A DNA stretch of 64,000 bases from Clavelina lepadiformis (GCF_947623445.1 NC_135244.1:21142860-21206859), one strand, 5' to 3'; shown: positions 34,701-46,552, counted from the first letter of the stretch. The notes: generated by a model not told the origin, from the sequence alone. Numbers and translations: made by a program.

Positions 34701-36052
34701 TTTAAGCTGATTAGAGTATTGCCTGAACTTAATTCAAGAACCCAATAGACCTATACCATACTGTAATTATGTCTAAACTATAAAGAGAAATTTTCTACAT
34801 TTTGTCGAGTCATTGACAAACAAAGGAGGCGCCAATTTTGTTAGTTCCTGATAAATTTAAGAGGCTGAAGCAGTTTTAAATCAAATTTAATAACTGTCAC
34901 AGCAGTACTGGCAAAATTCTTATAATACGTGCTCGTTTTAGTCGGGCATTGGCCAAAACAAGTTTTTGTCGGTTTCAGTTCAGCCTGTTGTGGTGTTAAA
35001 TTATCAAAGAATAACGTCATTTCCTCGCCATTTTAAGCAAGCGTCATTTATTCAAAAAATCACCCTAAACCGTTATAAACTTCTCAGTTTTCTTTCAATT
35101 GTATTTATTGGCACCAGGAAAACTGTCTGATTTCCTTACGGCCGCTTTACACCACCTAGCGGCAGACAAAAATAAAACTACGTTGCAACCAATCCTGTGT
35201 TGGTAGCATGAAATGTTCATGGGTTTTAATAGAAATACGAAGTTCAAGCAAAAAATATACGCCAAGACGAACGAAGTGGTCAGGGTAAACTTGCTGCATT
35301 ACAAAATTATAACAAAACAAGATTGAAAAAATGCATCATATCATGCGCAGTTAATCTTCCTGGATATAAATACCTTACCACCTGGTATGCCAAAGCCCTA
35401 ATGCATGGAACTTCTTTAACTATAACTTCTTATGCAAGGGGCACAAAAATTTTATGTGTACATAAATCATTAATGGAATTACATTGAGGTCTTGTAAATA
35501 GACAGCTTGAATTTTGAGATGTTGAAATATTGCACATCTTTCAATAAATTGGCGTGGTGAAGTAATACACTGCATGCTATTTAATGTATATGGCCGTTGT
35601 TACTTAACCAATATTGATGTTACAACAATAATATACTGTGGACTAATCATTTTTTATGCGCTATATTTTGTTGCTGAATGCCAGACAACTTGCCTTTTCA
35701 AAATTCACATAAACAGATAACCATAGCCAGGATAATCAGTTGTTGCTACTAATGCACAAAATTAAGGCGAATGAAATTTATTCTTTCAAAAAGCTCGTTA
35801 CAAGTTCCAGTAAATTCTATGAATTCTTTTTATTTCAATAAAAAGGGACTTCATGAAAAAATTCGTTAAAAAAGGATCATTTTTTAATAAAAAATGACGA
35901 TAAACCAAGATATCAAAAATACTTCGAACACCATCAAACAGCAAGGTGCGTAAATGGGGAGAAGGCAGGTTATATCAGCAATAGCATGCCAAGTCATTCA
36001 AAGATAAACTCAATCCTGCATTAAAGTAGCAAATTCCAAAAAAGTGAATCTA
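31728..36052. other. Long non-coding stretch
   Basis: 4.3 kb without a supported gene. Frames at 31747-32010, 32339-32683, 33538-33756 and 34163-34399 lack family motifs and paired splice sites. It may hold regulatory DNA for the GPCR gene or the CDKN2AIPNL-like gene. Confidence 0.4.
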
Positions 36053-36352
36053 TTACTGGTAAATATTTTTGATCTCTGCCTCCCGAAGCAATTCGATTGC
36101 CGTGGGTATTCCCTTCTCCATTGTCCTTAACTGCAGCATGACTTTTTCCGGATACTTATTTCCCATAAACCCCACATTGGCCCATGCATTTGATAAGCAA
36201 ATTAATCGCTGTTTGTCTTCAAAACTGTCCCAATTATGGCGTAGAAATGTCTTACGAGCATACCAGTGAGTCGCGCTTTCCCATTCCATACGATAGTTTT
36301 CAAGCTCATCCACGAACTGCCTTGTGGATGAGACCAACTCATTTACAGCCAT
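36053..36352 (-). CDS. CDKN2AIPNL: CDKN2AIPNL-like protein (XRN2-binding XTBD domain)
   Basis: A single-exon frame of 99 residues. It matches the XTBD fold found at the N-terminus of CDKN2AIP and NKRF and alone in CDKN2AIPNL/PAXT-1: VDELENYRMEWESATHWYAR, then KTFLRHNW, then LSNAWANVGFMGNKYPEKVM. In the family the Tyr in the GxxYP/GCSY turn and the SxxWAN helix contact the exonuclease XRN2, which works in nuclear RNA decay and transcription termination. The whole protein is essentially this one domain, as in human CDKN2AIPNL (116 residues), so I favour that orthologue over the multi-domain proteins. It starts at MAVNELVSSTRQ (36352) and ends at 36053. Confidence 0.8.
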   Translation of the reverse strand: MAVNELVSSTRQFVDELENYRMEWESATHWYARKTFLRHNWDSFEDKQRLICLSNAWANVGFMGNKYPEKVMLQLRTMEKGIPTAIELLREAEIKNIYQ

Positions 36353-38360
36353 AGCACTTGGCCCAATAAGTAATCAGAGGATGAAGTGTTGAAATACAAT
36401 TGTAGTTTGACGTGATAAGTTTTTTGTTGGATAATGAAAATCACATTGTCTGTAGACACGGCAGGATTTCTGAAAAAAGCAAAAAATAGGTAGCAAAGGT
36501 TGATACGCTAAATATCAGAATATTTTGGATTTGCAGATATACGAGATGACCAGTTAATTGCTAACTACATGGTTCTTAATGCTGGTGCCTCTAAATATCT
36601 GATATTGGCTGTGTTACAGTATAAAGTGTTAGAACCTAGACCTATAGTGACGCACAGTGGATTTATCAACGTGTACTCCAAAATTTTTTATCACGACATC
36701 AATAACAACTGGCATAACTTTTTCGTCTCCACCGCGATTTTGATGACAAATAAAATAACTGATTAACCGGTCTTCAAGCCGATTATTACATAAAAAATTG
36801 AGGTTTATCTGCATGCCATCACACCAAATTCCCATTTTTGGATGCATGATTTCTCGTCGAAAACTGCTGTACTTTCCAGTCAAGATAGTAAAGTAGTGTG
36901 ACGGACCATTATCGGTAACACTGTACAACTGTGTGATTTTATCTGTCATCAATATTACAAAACTGAGAAATCTTTTCTTAAATTTAGAGATTCCTATCGT
37001 ATCCTTTCTAGGCTATTTCACCATTAGGCTACATTTCATGGGTTTACCATCTTGCTTATTTGTTGATGTACAGCACATGTAGGACAAAACATCATCATTT
37101 ATAAAAAGACCAGCATAGGTCTTTCCCTACTGATTTCTGATTTAACTTGCGGATCGTAAAGTCAGAAACTAAGATTCCAGTTCCATAAAACATTCTAAAA
37201 TAATATAATTGTATAATAAAAAGCAGTTTAATATTAGATAGCCTAGCACTCCAGGGTTAACTTTTATATAATTTGTATTTTCGGCGCAAGCTTTCCGAGA
37301 ATCAGCTTGCTCAATAGGTGTAATGAAAAATGTTTGCATTCAACATCCAAACCACCGAGACCAAACTCATTTCAACGCTATCAGCACATATGGCCTTCTC
37401 CAGTAACCTGCACTGACAAAACGAGATGAAGTCGTAACTCAATATGCCACTGACAGCTGGTAACTGACATACCAGTTATAGCAATAGCTGACATGTAATG
37501 GTCACCCCTCCTACTGAACAACCATCTGGATAATCTTAGCGCACATATTTGTAGAATTTGAAAATCAAATCAATCAATCACATTCTCAGAAATTTATTAA
37601 CTTGCACTTTTTTCTTTTTAATCTTTTTGTACACATTACTGTGTGCCCTATTTTACACAAATGTTTTTACTGTATATTGTACTTTGTGTGTCTTACACCC
37701 ATACTTTTTCGTTTGCAGATTCTATCAAAATTTGTGTTTTTGCTTTTTCTCTCGCATCCTATGCCACTTTGCATCAATTTTTTCTTGTTGTTGATTGTTC
37801 TCTAAATAACAACTGTTGTAAAATCAAAGTCCAGTACTCTCTTCTGCGTTGTAAATATTGTTGTTCAGAACACAAGCAGAAGAACCTAGGACTGAAAAAA
37901 GTGTCTCATTCACAGCCTGAACATAAAATCCAACCGTGAAAAATGGATGTTCTAAACCACTTCTTCCAAGATCTAACCGGGCATCAAATATTTTCATCCC
38001 TTCCGGGAACTTTTATCATTTTCAATGGATGCATCTTGAAATAAGCCGATTCATCACATCATCATCGGGCTGAACATGAGTGACGTAGTTGTCCATCTTC
38101 TACTCCCTCTTACAACCGACTTTTGTGGAAAAGTTTCTTACCGTGTACTCTCCATATGTCACCTGAACGGGACTCCGGCCTCTTGGATGGAGTTCATTTT
38201 AGTGGGATTTTTCTTTTTGCATGTAGGCACACAGGTCGGTTCCATTTTGACGGTGACGGTGACCCCCTGCGCCAGCAAAATTGTTCGTCCTACACTTTGA
38301 AGACGAAAAATAAAATAAATGAATAAATAAAAGTCAAAGTTAGTTCGTTAATTGTTTAAA
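36353..38360. other. Non-coding stretch with one unexplained open frame
   Basis: Two kilobases between CDKN2AIPNL and the CHMP7 unit. It includes the unexplained minus-strand frame at 36629-36952. Near 38290-38335 is an A-rich tail with repeated AATAAA-type units (AAATAAAATAAATGAATAAA) after a GC-richer block, which resembles the 3' end of a retroposon. Confidence 0.4.
36629..36952 (-). CDS. Unrecognised 107-residue open frame
   Basis: I do not recognise this protein. The frame runs from an ATG at 36952 to a TAA, with well-mixed composition (ILTGKYSSFRREIMHPKM, CDGMQINLNFLCNNRLEDR) and is longer than most chance frames in this AT-rich DNA. On the minus strand a GTACAG lies about 30 bases into the frame, so it might instead be a last exon joined to upstream exons. 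No signal peptide, membrane segment or known motif is visible. The frame lies about 280 bp upstream of the CDKN2AIPNL start on the same strand. Confidence 0.3.
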   Translation of the reverse strand: MMTDKITQLYSVTDNGPSHYFTILTGKYSSFRREIMHPKMGIWCDGMQINLNFLCNNRLEDRLISYFICHQNRGGDEKVMPVVIDVVIKNFGVHVDKSTVRHYRSRF

Positions 38361-38478
38361 TGCGTCGTTAAACCCGGCGATGATTCCTCATCTTTCGAGC
38401 CTTGGTTACCAAGCGTGTTCAAGATGCAAGTTCCGATTGTAACATATTTGATATTTTCTTTTTCATTTTGTATTGTCC
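38361..38478 (-). mobile_element. tRNA-derived SINE, 3' fragment
   Basis: Reads in reverse like the tail of the copy at 47963-48243: AATCGGAACTTGCA, GAGGAATCATCGCCGGGTTT. The tRNA-like head is absent, so it is 5' truncated. Confidence 0.7.
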
Positions 38479-38777
38479 AAAATTAGTATTGTTTAAAAAA
38501 AATAAACGATACAGTAATAGAAAAATGATATAAGTCTTGATTTAAAGTACGTTTTCCTGCGGTTTCCTTCACTATTCTTTCGATTTGTTGCTTTGCAATT
38601 GTATCTGTCAAGAACTGTGTGCTATCGTAAATCTTTTTTCCAGCAGACATCGTTTCACTTTTTTCTGTAACCAGCTTAATTTCAAGAGAAGAGAGCAGTC
38701 GTGCAGCTGCAAGTTCGTAGATGGACGTAATTTAATGAAGCAAAATGGCTCAATTTTAAACGATTTGTTTGAATTCG

Positions 38778-40201
38778 ATGGATATTGGCAATATAACTAA
38801 CGGATCGACGCTGCTGGAGTATTTTTCATCGAAAGGAGAACAAATAATTGATCAAGTGAGCATTGAACTGAATTTAATATTAGGCTAAGCCGAAACAGGT
38901 CTAGTATACAAGTACACAACCACAGGATGCCTTTATATACTAGACCCCAGCTACTCAAATTGTGACGTCATCTGAGGAAGAATGATGTCCTGTGGCTGAC
39001 GTCACAAATATAGTAACTGGGGTCTAGTACACAAAGGCACCCTGATGTGGCTGTGCACTTTTGCACTAGCTCCAAATCTAGAACCCCATAGTGCCATAGT
39101 GGAAAGCATGGCGAGTGCACCCTTTAAGATTGCGGCTCAAGTGTAGGGGAAGAGTGTGATCTCTAAAATAGAAGACATTTGTTTTCGTTTTATTCCGCTT
39201 TTTTAGTTGAAAATGAGGATTAGAACACAATGTCTAGCTCTTTTTAGAGATCACTCTTTTACCGCTGAAAAAGGGTTAATAGTAATAGTTTTTACATTTA
39301 GCCAAAACGTCATCGTAGTCTTTACAATTGCAATCGATCATGGTCATCCTGCACCCGGTCACCCCAATTTTGGGCATATTGCACCCGTGAGATATTGTCA
39401 AAAAGTGCCAAAAGTATTTTATAGAATTTCAAAGCTTTGTAGCTATGGTATCAGAGTCAATATTGCCAAGTCACTCCTAAGATGATGGAAGCACTTCATT
39501 ATGATGACATCATATTCACACTGCTATTATCCTGATTAGAAAGTATGGCAGGTTTCAACAAGAAATTGTGTCTGCAAATACACACGTTGTGATGTAAAAT
39601 TGTGCTATGAACCTTGAATAACTGTTTGTGCCACACATTTTACTATGGGCCATTATGACTACCTAAACACTTAAAAGCTTTTCATGTACAATAACAATTG
39701 TAAAAAAAGCCTCTTCGTACTAGTTTGGCTTCTAATCTGGTGGTGTCATGTTGCAGATTCGACAGTTATGGGAAAGTGAATGGCAAGTTAGAGTTTTGGT
39801 GGTCGAATGTGTTATTTGTGTTTGTCTTGTCTTCTGCATTTGTTTTGCCTGGAAGATATATGGTGAATTAATTCAAAAAAAGTTACCCAATCAAACCAAC
39901 CGTAAGTCAGTTAATATATTCATTTATTTATATTAAAAACAATTCTTTATTGTATATGTCTTCTTTTCATTTCGGGAAGGTTAGCCATTTGAAAGAGTTG
40001 CAATTTGTGAAATGTTTGCATTTATATTTTAGAAACCTCTGAAAAGTCATTTTCATCTCCAAGAAAGTATAAAAGCAAAGGGTAAGTTGGCTTCCTATTA
40101 TGTGATTGAGATCATTCTTGGTTTATTTTTTATTTTATTAATTTGCTACTTTTTCACGTTTTCTTATTTGTTTCAGCCAAGAGAGCAAGAAATTTCAATA
40201 G
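38778..40201 (+). CDS. Small single-pass membrane protein upstream of, and nearly fused to, CHMP7
   Basis: Four exons with matching phases (38778-38855, 39757-39901, 40033-40081, 40177-40201) give about 98 residues. The start MDIGNITNGST has two possible N-glycosylation sequons (NIT, NGS). A hydrophobic stretch VLVVECVICVCLVFCICFAW (about 39-58) is a Cys-rich membrane segment, followed by a basic, Ser-rich tail ending KGQESKKFQ. Orientation is probably N-terminus out. I do not recognise a named family. The stop TAG (40199-40201) is followed after two bases by the CHMP7 ATG, and exon 4 uses the acceptor at 40174-40176 that also precedes CHMP7. The gene may therefore be the first cistron of an operon. 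Gene reality rests on conserved phases and domain plausibility only. Confidence 0.55.
38901..39069. mobile_element. Foldback/palindromic MITE in intron 1
   Basis: Two arms of roughly 70 bp are imperfect reverse complements. Both contain, in opposite orientation, TAGACCCCAG(C/T)TACT and TTGTGACGTCA, with GATGCCTTTATATACTAG matched by GGTGCCTTTGTGTACTAG on the other arm. The loop is about 20-25 bp. Both outer borders carry CTAG. Confidence 0.75.
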
Positions 40202-40203
40202 GA

Positions 40204-41574
40204 ATGAGCAAAGCGTTTGAAAAAGAACCCAGGGAACTCACAGATGTCTGGAATGATGATGAACGGATGGATTTTTTGTTTTCAGAATTTCCCGCATCGT
40301 ACGAAGCGAATCCTGAGAACTGGAACGCTAAACTTCACTTCTGGACAAAACTCATCACAGAAATGTTTAACAACAGCTCCCGAGTTTTTATGGATTTTGA
40401 AACTGTGAGTTCGTGGACAATAAGAAATGGTAGAAGACCACTCGGATTAAGAATCGTGTGGGAGCATATGATTAAGCAAAAGATAATTACTCAAGCCACA
40501 GAATATGTCGGTGAAATTACGAGGAATTCATCTTGGATGGGCTGGGGAGTTAATATGTTCGTGAGAAAGCCAACCATATGGGCCGCAGGGAAAATGTTGA
40601 GTCCATTAAAATCTTTAAGCCCTATTAGGTCATTGAAGACCAAGGCGATAACGAACGAGCCTTACATTTGTCTTGAATCCTTGCAGAAAAAGTGCAACGA
40701 TTTGCTCGAGTTAATGCAAACTGCTGACGGCAACGATCTTGACAACCTTAACGTCATATCATTCAGTGACTTACTAAACCTAGCAAAAGATTTTGTTTTT
40801 GATGAAAAAGAATTAAATTTAATGCTTTTGACGCTGGAATATGAAAAGAAGGTAGCTGTTTTTACTAATGAAGTTGAACGAAGCCGAGAGGACTCCACAA
40901 CAAAAATCTCAGTTGGAAAATACGTCAAATTTGTCAAGCAATCTGAAGTTAAGGTTTCAACAGTAAATGAAACCGATATGGGAGTCGTTAAACTTAAAGA
41001 AACAAAATCTTCCCTGGAGAGTCAAATCGAAAAGGCATACCAAGAAGAAAATACTCTACTACAGTGTGCCCGGGAACATCTGAGAAAAGGCCAACGCATC
41101 AGCGCAAAGAATGCTCTGCGACAGAAACAGAGATTGTACACTGCTCTAAAAAAACGCGAGGTTTCCCTCGACAATATCCATCAGCTTCTAGAACGAATTC
41201 ATCAATGCAAGACGGATAAAATGATTATGGAAGCTTACAAGGCTGGGATGGCCGCTTACAATGAAGTGAAGACGAGTGGCCTGACTATTGGCGCTGTTGA
41301 TGACACGATGCAGGAACTTAACGAGATGTTGGAAGATTTCGACGACATCAGCTTAACTCTATCTCAGCCAGTTAACGAAAATGGCACGGATGAAGAATTG
41401 GAGGAAGAGTTGAATGCCCTACTCAACAAGGAAGATCTTTGCTCAAATCAAACTGACGCTGATATTGCGAAACTCACCTCGGGAATGGGCACTTTGGAAA
41501 AATCCACTTTCCCTGACAATGGTTCAAGAAAGATAGGGTCATCACCGAAGAAAAAATTGGCTCATGCTGTCTAG
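40204..41574 (+). CDS. CHMP7: Charged multivesicular body protein 7 (ESCRT-III related)
   Basis: CHMP7 works with LEM2 and ESCRT-III to seal the nuclear envelope and in endosomal sorting. The frame from 40204 gives 456 residues (human 453) without introns. The N-terminal half has the tandem winged-helix region: DERMDFLFSEF and NWNAKLHFWTKLI, a membrane-contact segment SWMGWGVNMFVRKPTIWAAG, and LLTLEYEKKVAVF. The C-terminal half is the Snf7 core (KLKETKSSLESQIEKAYQ, LRKGQRISAKNALRQKQR, ending in an acidic MIM-like DEELEEELNALLNKED). The open frame extends upstream to 40087, but that part is intron of the preceding gene, so I start at the ATG 28 bases after the acceptor at 40176. Confidence 0.93.
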   Translation: MSKAFEKEPRELTDVWNDDERMDFLFSEFPASYEANPENWNAKLHFWTKLITEMFNNSSRVFMDFETVSSWTIRNGRRPLGLRIVWEHMIKQKIITQATEYVGEITRNSSWMGWGVNMFVRKPTIWAAGKMLSPLKSLSPIRSLKTKAITNEPYICLESLQKKCNDLLELMQTADGNDLDNLNVISFSDLLNLAKDFVFDEKELNLMLLTLEYEKKVAVFTNEVERSREDSTTKISVGKYVKFVKQSEVKVSTVNETDMGVVKLKETKSSLESQIEKAYQEENTLLQCAREHLRKGQRISAKNALRQKQRLYTALKKREVSLDNIHQLLERIHQCKTDKMIMEAYKAGMAAYNEVKTSGLTIGAVDDTMQELNEMLEDFDDISLTLSQPVNENGTDEELEEELNALLNKEDLCSNQTDADIAKLTSGMGTLEKSTFPDNGSRKIGSSPKKKLAHAV

Positions 41575-42211
41575 TTGCATAGTAACATTTTCAGTGTCTT
41601 GTGAATATCTTTATGTCGAATGTCTTTACCAGAAATGATGAGGTAGCTCATTTGATAATATTGTGATTTATGCTGTCCTTTGCTTTGCCATTGGAGGACA
41701 TTTCTCACTGCTTTCTGTTGCATGTTACGTACTGTGATTTGTTCTTTATTATTCGAATAACGTGCTAGGTTGTATTCTGCAAGATGATTTATACGTAATT
41801 TCATTACTAATAAAGCTCAATTTGCTACAAACAAAATGCAATACCGGGTACACTGCTCTAATAATAACGCTTGCAATGCTTTCAGCACTAATGCATTTCA
41901 CTGTTCATAATATAAGCTCCATCATGGTAATGAAATATTTATTTTTTCTTCACAATTGTTTTGCCTATTTAGACCAAAGATTCCAAGTTATTTCAATAAA
42001 GATTGTCTCATGTTAGAAGGTTATACTTGTGTAAAGTTTTTCGACCTAAAAAGTAGTTGAAGGTAAGGACTGGGAACAGATTAAATGCAGAAAACCATAA
42101 ACATTTAGGTACTGACAGTGAAGTGTTTGTGTATTTTCAACTCTATTCTGAAATCACAGAAGCAGCAACATAATAATAACAGCCGTTCCAATACTAAACA
42201 ACATAACCGGT
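41575..42211. other. Convergent 3' region between CHMP7 and CDC16
   Basis: Holds CHMP7 3' UTR on the plus strand and CDC16 3' UTR on the minus strand. AATAAA hexamers occur at 41809 and 41995 on the plus strand. No gene is present. Confidence 0.5.
41809..41814 (+). terminator. Polyadenylation signal AATAAA for CHMP7
   Basis: Plus-strand AATAAA 235 bases after the CHMP7 stop; a second one lies at 41995-42000 and either could be used. Confidence 0.5.
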
Positions 42212-45200
42212 TTAAGAATTTATTGAATCATCCAAGTCCATGTCATCGTCGGTTGAGAAAACCATATCACCTGTGAAAGATTTTGTTTGCATTCTTGCAG
42301 TGTGAGGTGTCTGTGTTGTTGACGTGCTGGTGTGCGCGTCGCTTAAAGTGCTGTTGCTCTCAGACCAAGCCATCATGACACCGCGGCCTTCTGCTATTGT
42401 TGGAATGGTTGTTACACCTGACACAGGCGTGCTTAAAGTTGCGACATCGCCAAATGGTTTGCTGTCATCCTCTGGGGTGATATCACTGCCACCAGATGGC
42501 TTCACAGAGCTTGGAGGTGTAGAGTAGTCTAAAAAATTGCAAGACAACGCGTGAAATGAATGACAGCCTATTTTGTTGCGATAACCTCCACGATCTAATG
42601 AAACTAAACACAAATCACCCACCGTCTATTTTAAAATTTATGTCCATTGTAGGAATAGGGTAGGCCTCCTCACTTTCAATATCGCCATATATGGGCTTGT
42701 CAGCTTCTGCAAACTGTTCCACAACGTAATCCAGGAGATTGGACGTGAATGCATCATCTCTTCGGAGACCCAGCGACTATTCACAAGAAGATTTACAACA
42801 TTTTACCACCTTTGTGACAGCTAAACTCACTGACAGCAAATCTGAGACAAATATTTTGTGTGAAATATGTCTAAAAGTAGGTGTTTTTGCGATGTTATTA
42901 ACCTTGTGTAGATATTCAATGGACTCCAAGTAATTGCCCATGTAAGCGTAGACAAATCCAATTGCAGAGTAAGTTTCTGCAGAGTGTGGCATCAGAATGA
43001 GTGCTTGCCGATGATAATCTAATGCTTGATCGTAATTTTTAAGTTTCCTGAAATTCATTAAAATTGATCTTACTAGGGGTCTGTTTGCTTTGCGAGTACT
43101 CGTGTATTAGTTCATAATTGTATAATTATTACAGATATGACATAATCTCTTCTGTCCAGAATATGCAAAAATCCAAGGCAGGTATTAATTTCAAACATCC
43201 AACGTAAAACTGACTTCAACGTCTTAATCATGTACATGATGATTAATGCGACACAAAATTCACCTGTGTGTGTGTCCTAGGTTATTTAGTAACGGTCCCC
43301 ATTCTTCAATATGGATTTCCTCTCCCAATATTCTAATTAACTCCAGGGCTTTGTTGAAATATTTTAATGCGCTTTGTAAGCTGCATAAAGAAAAAAAGAT
43401 TATCTTTGACTGGTGGCAAATGCATAGGAACCTGCGTAAGACAATTCTGAACCATCTTGCAAATATTAGGAGCAAATAAATAGATAGGTTATTACTCTTT
43501 ATTTGTGTACGCTGCTACACCCATTTCATGAAGGGCGTGAGGATCATCTTGGCTGATTTCCAAGGCTGAAGAAAAAAACTTTTCCGCCAGCTTTGTGTTG
43601 TTTGTAACGCTGTATTCCAATCCAATGTAAAGGAAAGGAAGATGACACCTAGATATATAAAAAAAAACAAAAAAATGAAATAAGTAAGGTCCCAAAAGTC
43701 ATTACGAGTCCATTTCCACAATGTGCAAAGTTACTTGATGTATTTCTAGCTAAAAAGCTCATAATATCAGAAGATTTTAACAAGTGATATAATATCGATC
43801 TTCTAATACCCTCTCATCAATTGTGATGCCGTAAAATAAGCTGCCATCGCCTGGTCATGCTCATTTTGTGAAGCAAATGAATGCCCGTACGCCAGCCAAG
43901 CAGGTCCATACATCTACACATGAAATGTATAATTTGATAGATATGTTTATTACAACCATGAACTAAATACGTTTCTACAGTTTAAGTCCCTGTTACAACC
44001 AGCTACAGATGTAGGTATATGCAAAAGAATTGATGGAACTGTAAACTGCTTAGCTTGAAGCCTTAAAAAGTAGCAAACTTACCCTGTCCAGTAACGTTGT
44101 CTTTAACAAATATCTTCGAGCTAATTCTTGCTTTTTGGGTTGAAGCAGATAATAGCATCCCACGGCGTACCAGGAAATCTGTGCAGCTTGTTAAATTAGT
44201 ATCAACATAGTTGTAAACTTACTCCATTTATTTAGGAAATGGACAGCAGTCTCTCATATTTTAAATATTGCTAATCCACTTGTATTTTGAGAAGTTAAGC
44301 TTCTAATAATAGAAGTAAGCACTCACAGGCAGATCTGGGTATTTCCCCACCAGCTGATGAGCAAGATAAAAGAGTTTGTTCGTCTCCTTCAGTTCTACGA
44401 GAAGCGCGACGTGGAGTGGAAGACAGGATGGGTGGTAGGGATCACTTTTAAGGATTCTGAAAAAATATCTTGAAAGATTAATTAATCAACATCACAATTA
44501 AAATAAATGTAAACACCGATTACCAATTAATTAGTTAAACAATGATTTCCAACATTCACGGTTAGTATTCGCCATTTACTTAACGAATATGAGCTTTCGA
44601 ATTCAAGAAAACCAACAAAGTCAAATTTAAACTACTCCATACAAGAATATGATCTAAATATTGTCAAGCAGAAGAAAAATTTTCACCCTTCTGTTATCTT
44701 ATAACTTGTTCTGAATTCACAATTGTAGTAGTGTCTTTCGGCCAGGCTGGTTGCAACATCCAGATTCTCGTGTAAATTATCTGCACTGTCTGGGACTTCA
44801 AACTCTCCAGGTTTATCATACTGTCAAATACGTTAGTTTGTTGATATTATTCATTGTCTTATCGATGATGCATTTTGCACTGTCATAAATTGATGCGTTT
44901 TTGGAACAAGCAACAGATACAAAAAACAAACAAAACAGATACATAAATGATATGGTATTGAAAATGTACTACACCATCACAATACAATATAAAAAAAAAG
45001 AAAGTAAATAACAATGAAAATGATAAATAATTTTACCTTCTTTAACTTTGTTTTGTACAAAAATCGCACGAGCTCTTCTTCCTCGACACCTTTACAGAGA
45101 TCACTCATCGGAAGCGACTCCAGCAATTCTTTTTCTTCGTCTGCCCGCAGCATGTGATGTCCGATCAAACGCTCAAATGCCTCATAGCAGAATATATCGG

Positions 45201-46552
45201 CTTTCAATGCATCCTAGATGACGTAGACACACATGCATCAGCTTATGCTGAGTAATGGCGTGAAAATATACAAAGTATTATAACGAAGAACTTCATTCCT
45301 GTAAATATCTTCCTCCAGTAGACAATGTCCATTAAGCGTTAATATTTTTTCAAGTCAACAAATACACGATATATGCAATTTGACAGTATAAATGACCTTG
45401 TAACATTCAGCGGCTATTTCCCGAACCTCCATCGCCTCGTAAATATTTCCTCTCAAGAGATGCAGAGATGTTAACATTTCCTACAATGTACAAAATTATG
45501 TTATCGAGAAAATTCAGGGTATTAGTTATAAACTTTTTGCTGATAAATGTAGTAATACAATAATTAAAATGTTTTTCAAATATATAGAAGCTCCAGCACC
45601 TTGTCGTCTGGTATACCATTCACCGATTCCGTCGATGGAAGTTTTTTAGAAAGAGAGATGTTAGGATCTTTCTGACAACCTTCAAGTAGGTCAAGTGCTG
45701 CTTGCCACTGTTTAGCTTCAGCATAGCATTTGGCAGCCAGATATCTATCAAGAGCAAAATATTGATGTCACTAAGTATTGCGATGGATAATGCACAGCAC
45801 TTACGAATATACGGAGGGCAGCAAACCTAAAAACTGAATGTTTCAAATGGAGCTGACGGCGAATTATTAGCAGTGCGGCTCTGTCATACTGCTTCATGTG
45901 AAACATGCATTGAGCCAGATGATATACGTCGCAAGCCTCATCTGTAAAATAAGATTGTTTCCACAAAAACAGCATCCAAACATCTCATATACAACAAAAA
46001 ATGTGTACTCTTATAGTTTATACCAAACTGAAAAGCGAGACAATTTTGGCGTGATGGCCTCAATTCTTTGTTTAATTATTAGCCTATAAAAGCCATTACG
46101 GCTGACAAAACTGCTTTGTTCATTCACTGCAAATTGATGTGTGCATAATAACGTTAAGCATGTACGTTGAAAAGTGTCACATGTGGCACACTTGCAATTC
46201 CGGAGTTGGAGTTTGCAATAAAAAGGCAAAAATACAATACATAAACTTAGAAAGTTACTCACTAAAACGTTAATGTGTTCACCGAAAAAAATAATCCACT
46301 GATAAACTTACATTGTGATAAAGAAGCTGCCTTGTCTGCCCAGAACAAAGCTGACTCATACTGGAACTAAAATACAGAAAAAGTTCCAACTAAAGCACAT
46401 TAAATATCAACAAATGAACTTTTTATCCTTATTTTAACCACAGCATTATAAATACTGTAAATAATAGCCTACATTGTAATGTGGTCATCTACACCCACCT
46501 TGCTTATGCAACCTGCAGACACATTTCTGATGCGCTCAAGTACACCTTCCAT
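42212..46552 (-). CDS. CDC16: Anaphase-promoting complex subunit 6 (CDC16)
   Basis: TPR scaffold subunit of the APC/C ubiquitin ligase that drives anaphase and mitotic exit. About thirteen exons: exon 1 at 46499-46552 (MEGVLERIRNV), then near 46313-46367 (YESALFWADKAASLS), 45800-45942 (DVYHLAQCMFHMKQYDRAAL), 45620-45745, 45395-45485, 45030-45215 (EAFERLIGHHMLRADEEKEL), 44690-44825, 44330-44460, 44085-44190, 43810-43915, 43495-43650 (LPFLYIGLEYSVTNNTKLAE), 43265-43380, 42900-43050, with final exons near 42630-42775 and 42212-42530. TPR repeats match human CDC16 throughout (LLNNLGH, ALDYHRQALILMPHSAETYS). The tail is Ser/Thr-Pro rich and acidic (DDDMDLDDS), offering many Cdk-type sites. Exon borders here are approximate except exon 1 and the stop. 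Confidence 0.93.

Noticed and set aside
37558-37939. Overlapping hydrophobic plus-strand frames
   Set aside because: The T-rich strand yields Phe/Leu/Cys-rich translations in all three frames, a sign of composition rather than coding.
40087-40203. Open frame extending CHMP7 upstream with a hydrophobic N-terminus
   Set aside because: This stretch contains a donor GTAAGT at 40082 and a pyrimidine-rich TTTCAG acceptor at 40171-40176; the hydrophobic residues are translated intron, not a membrane anchor of CHMP7.
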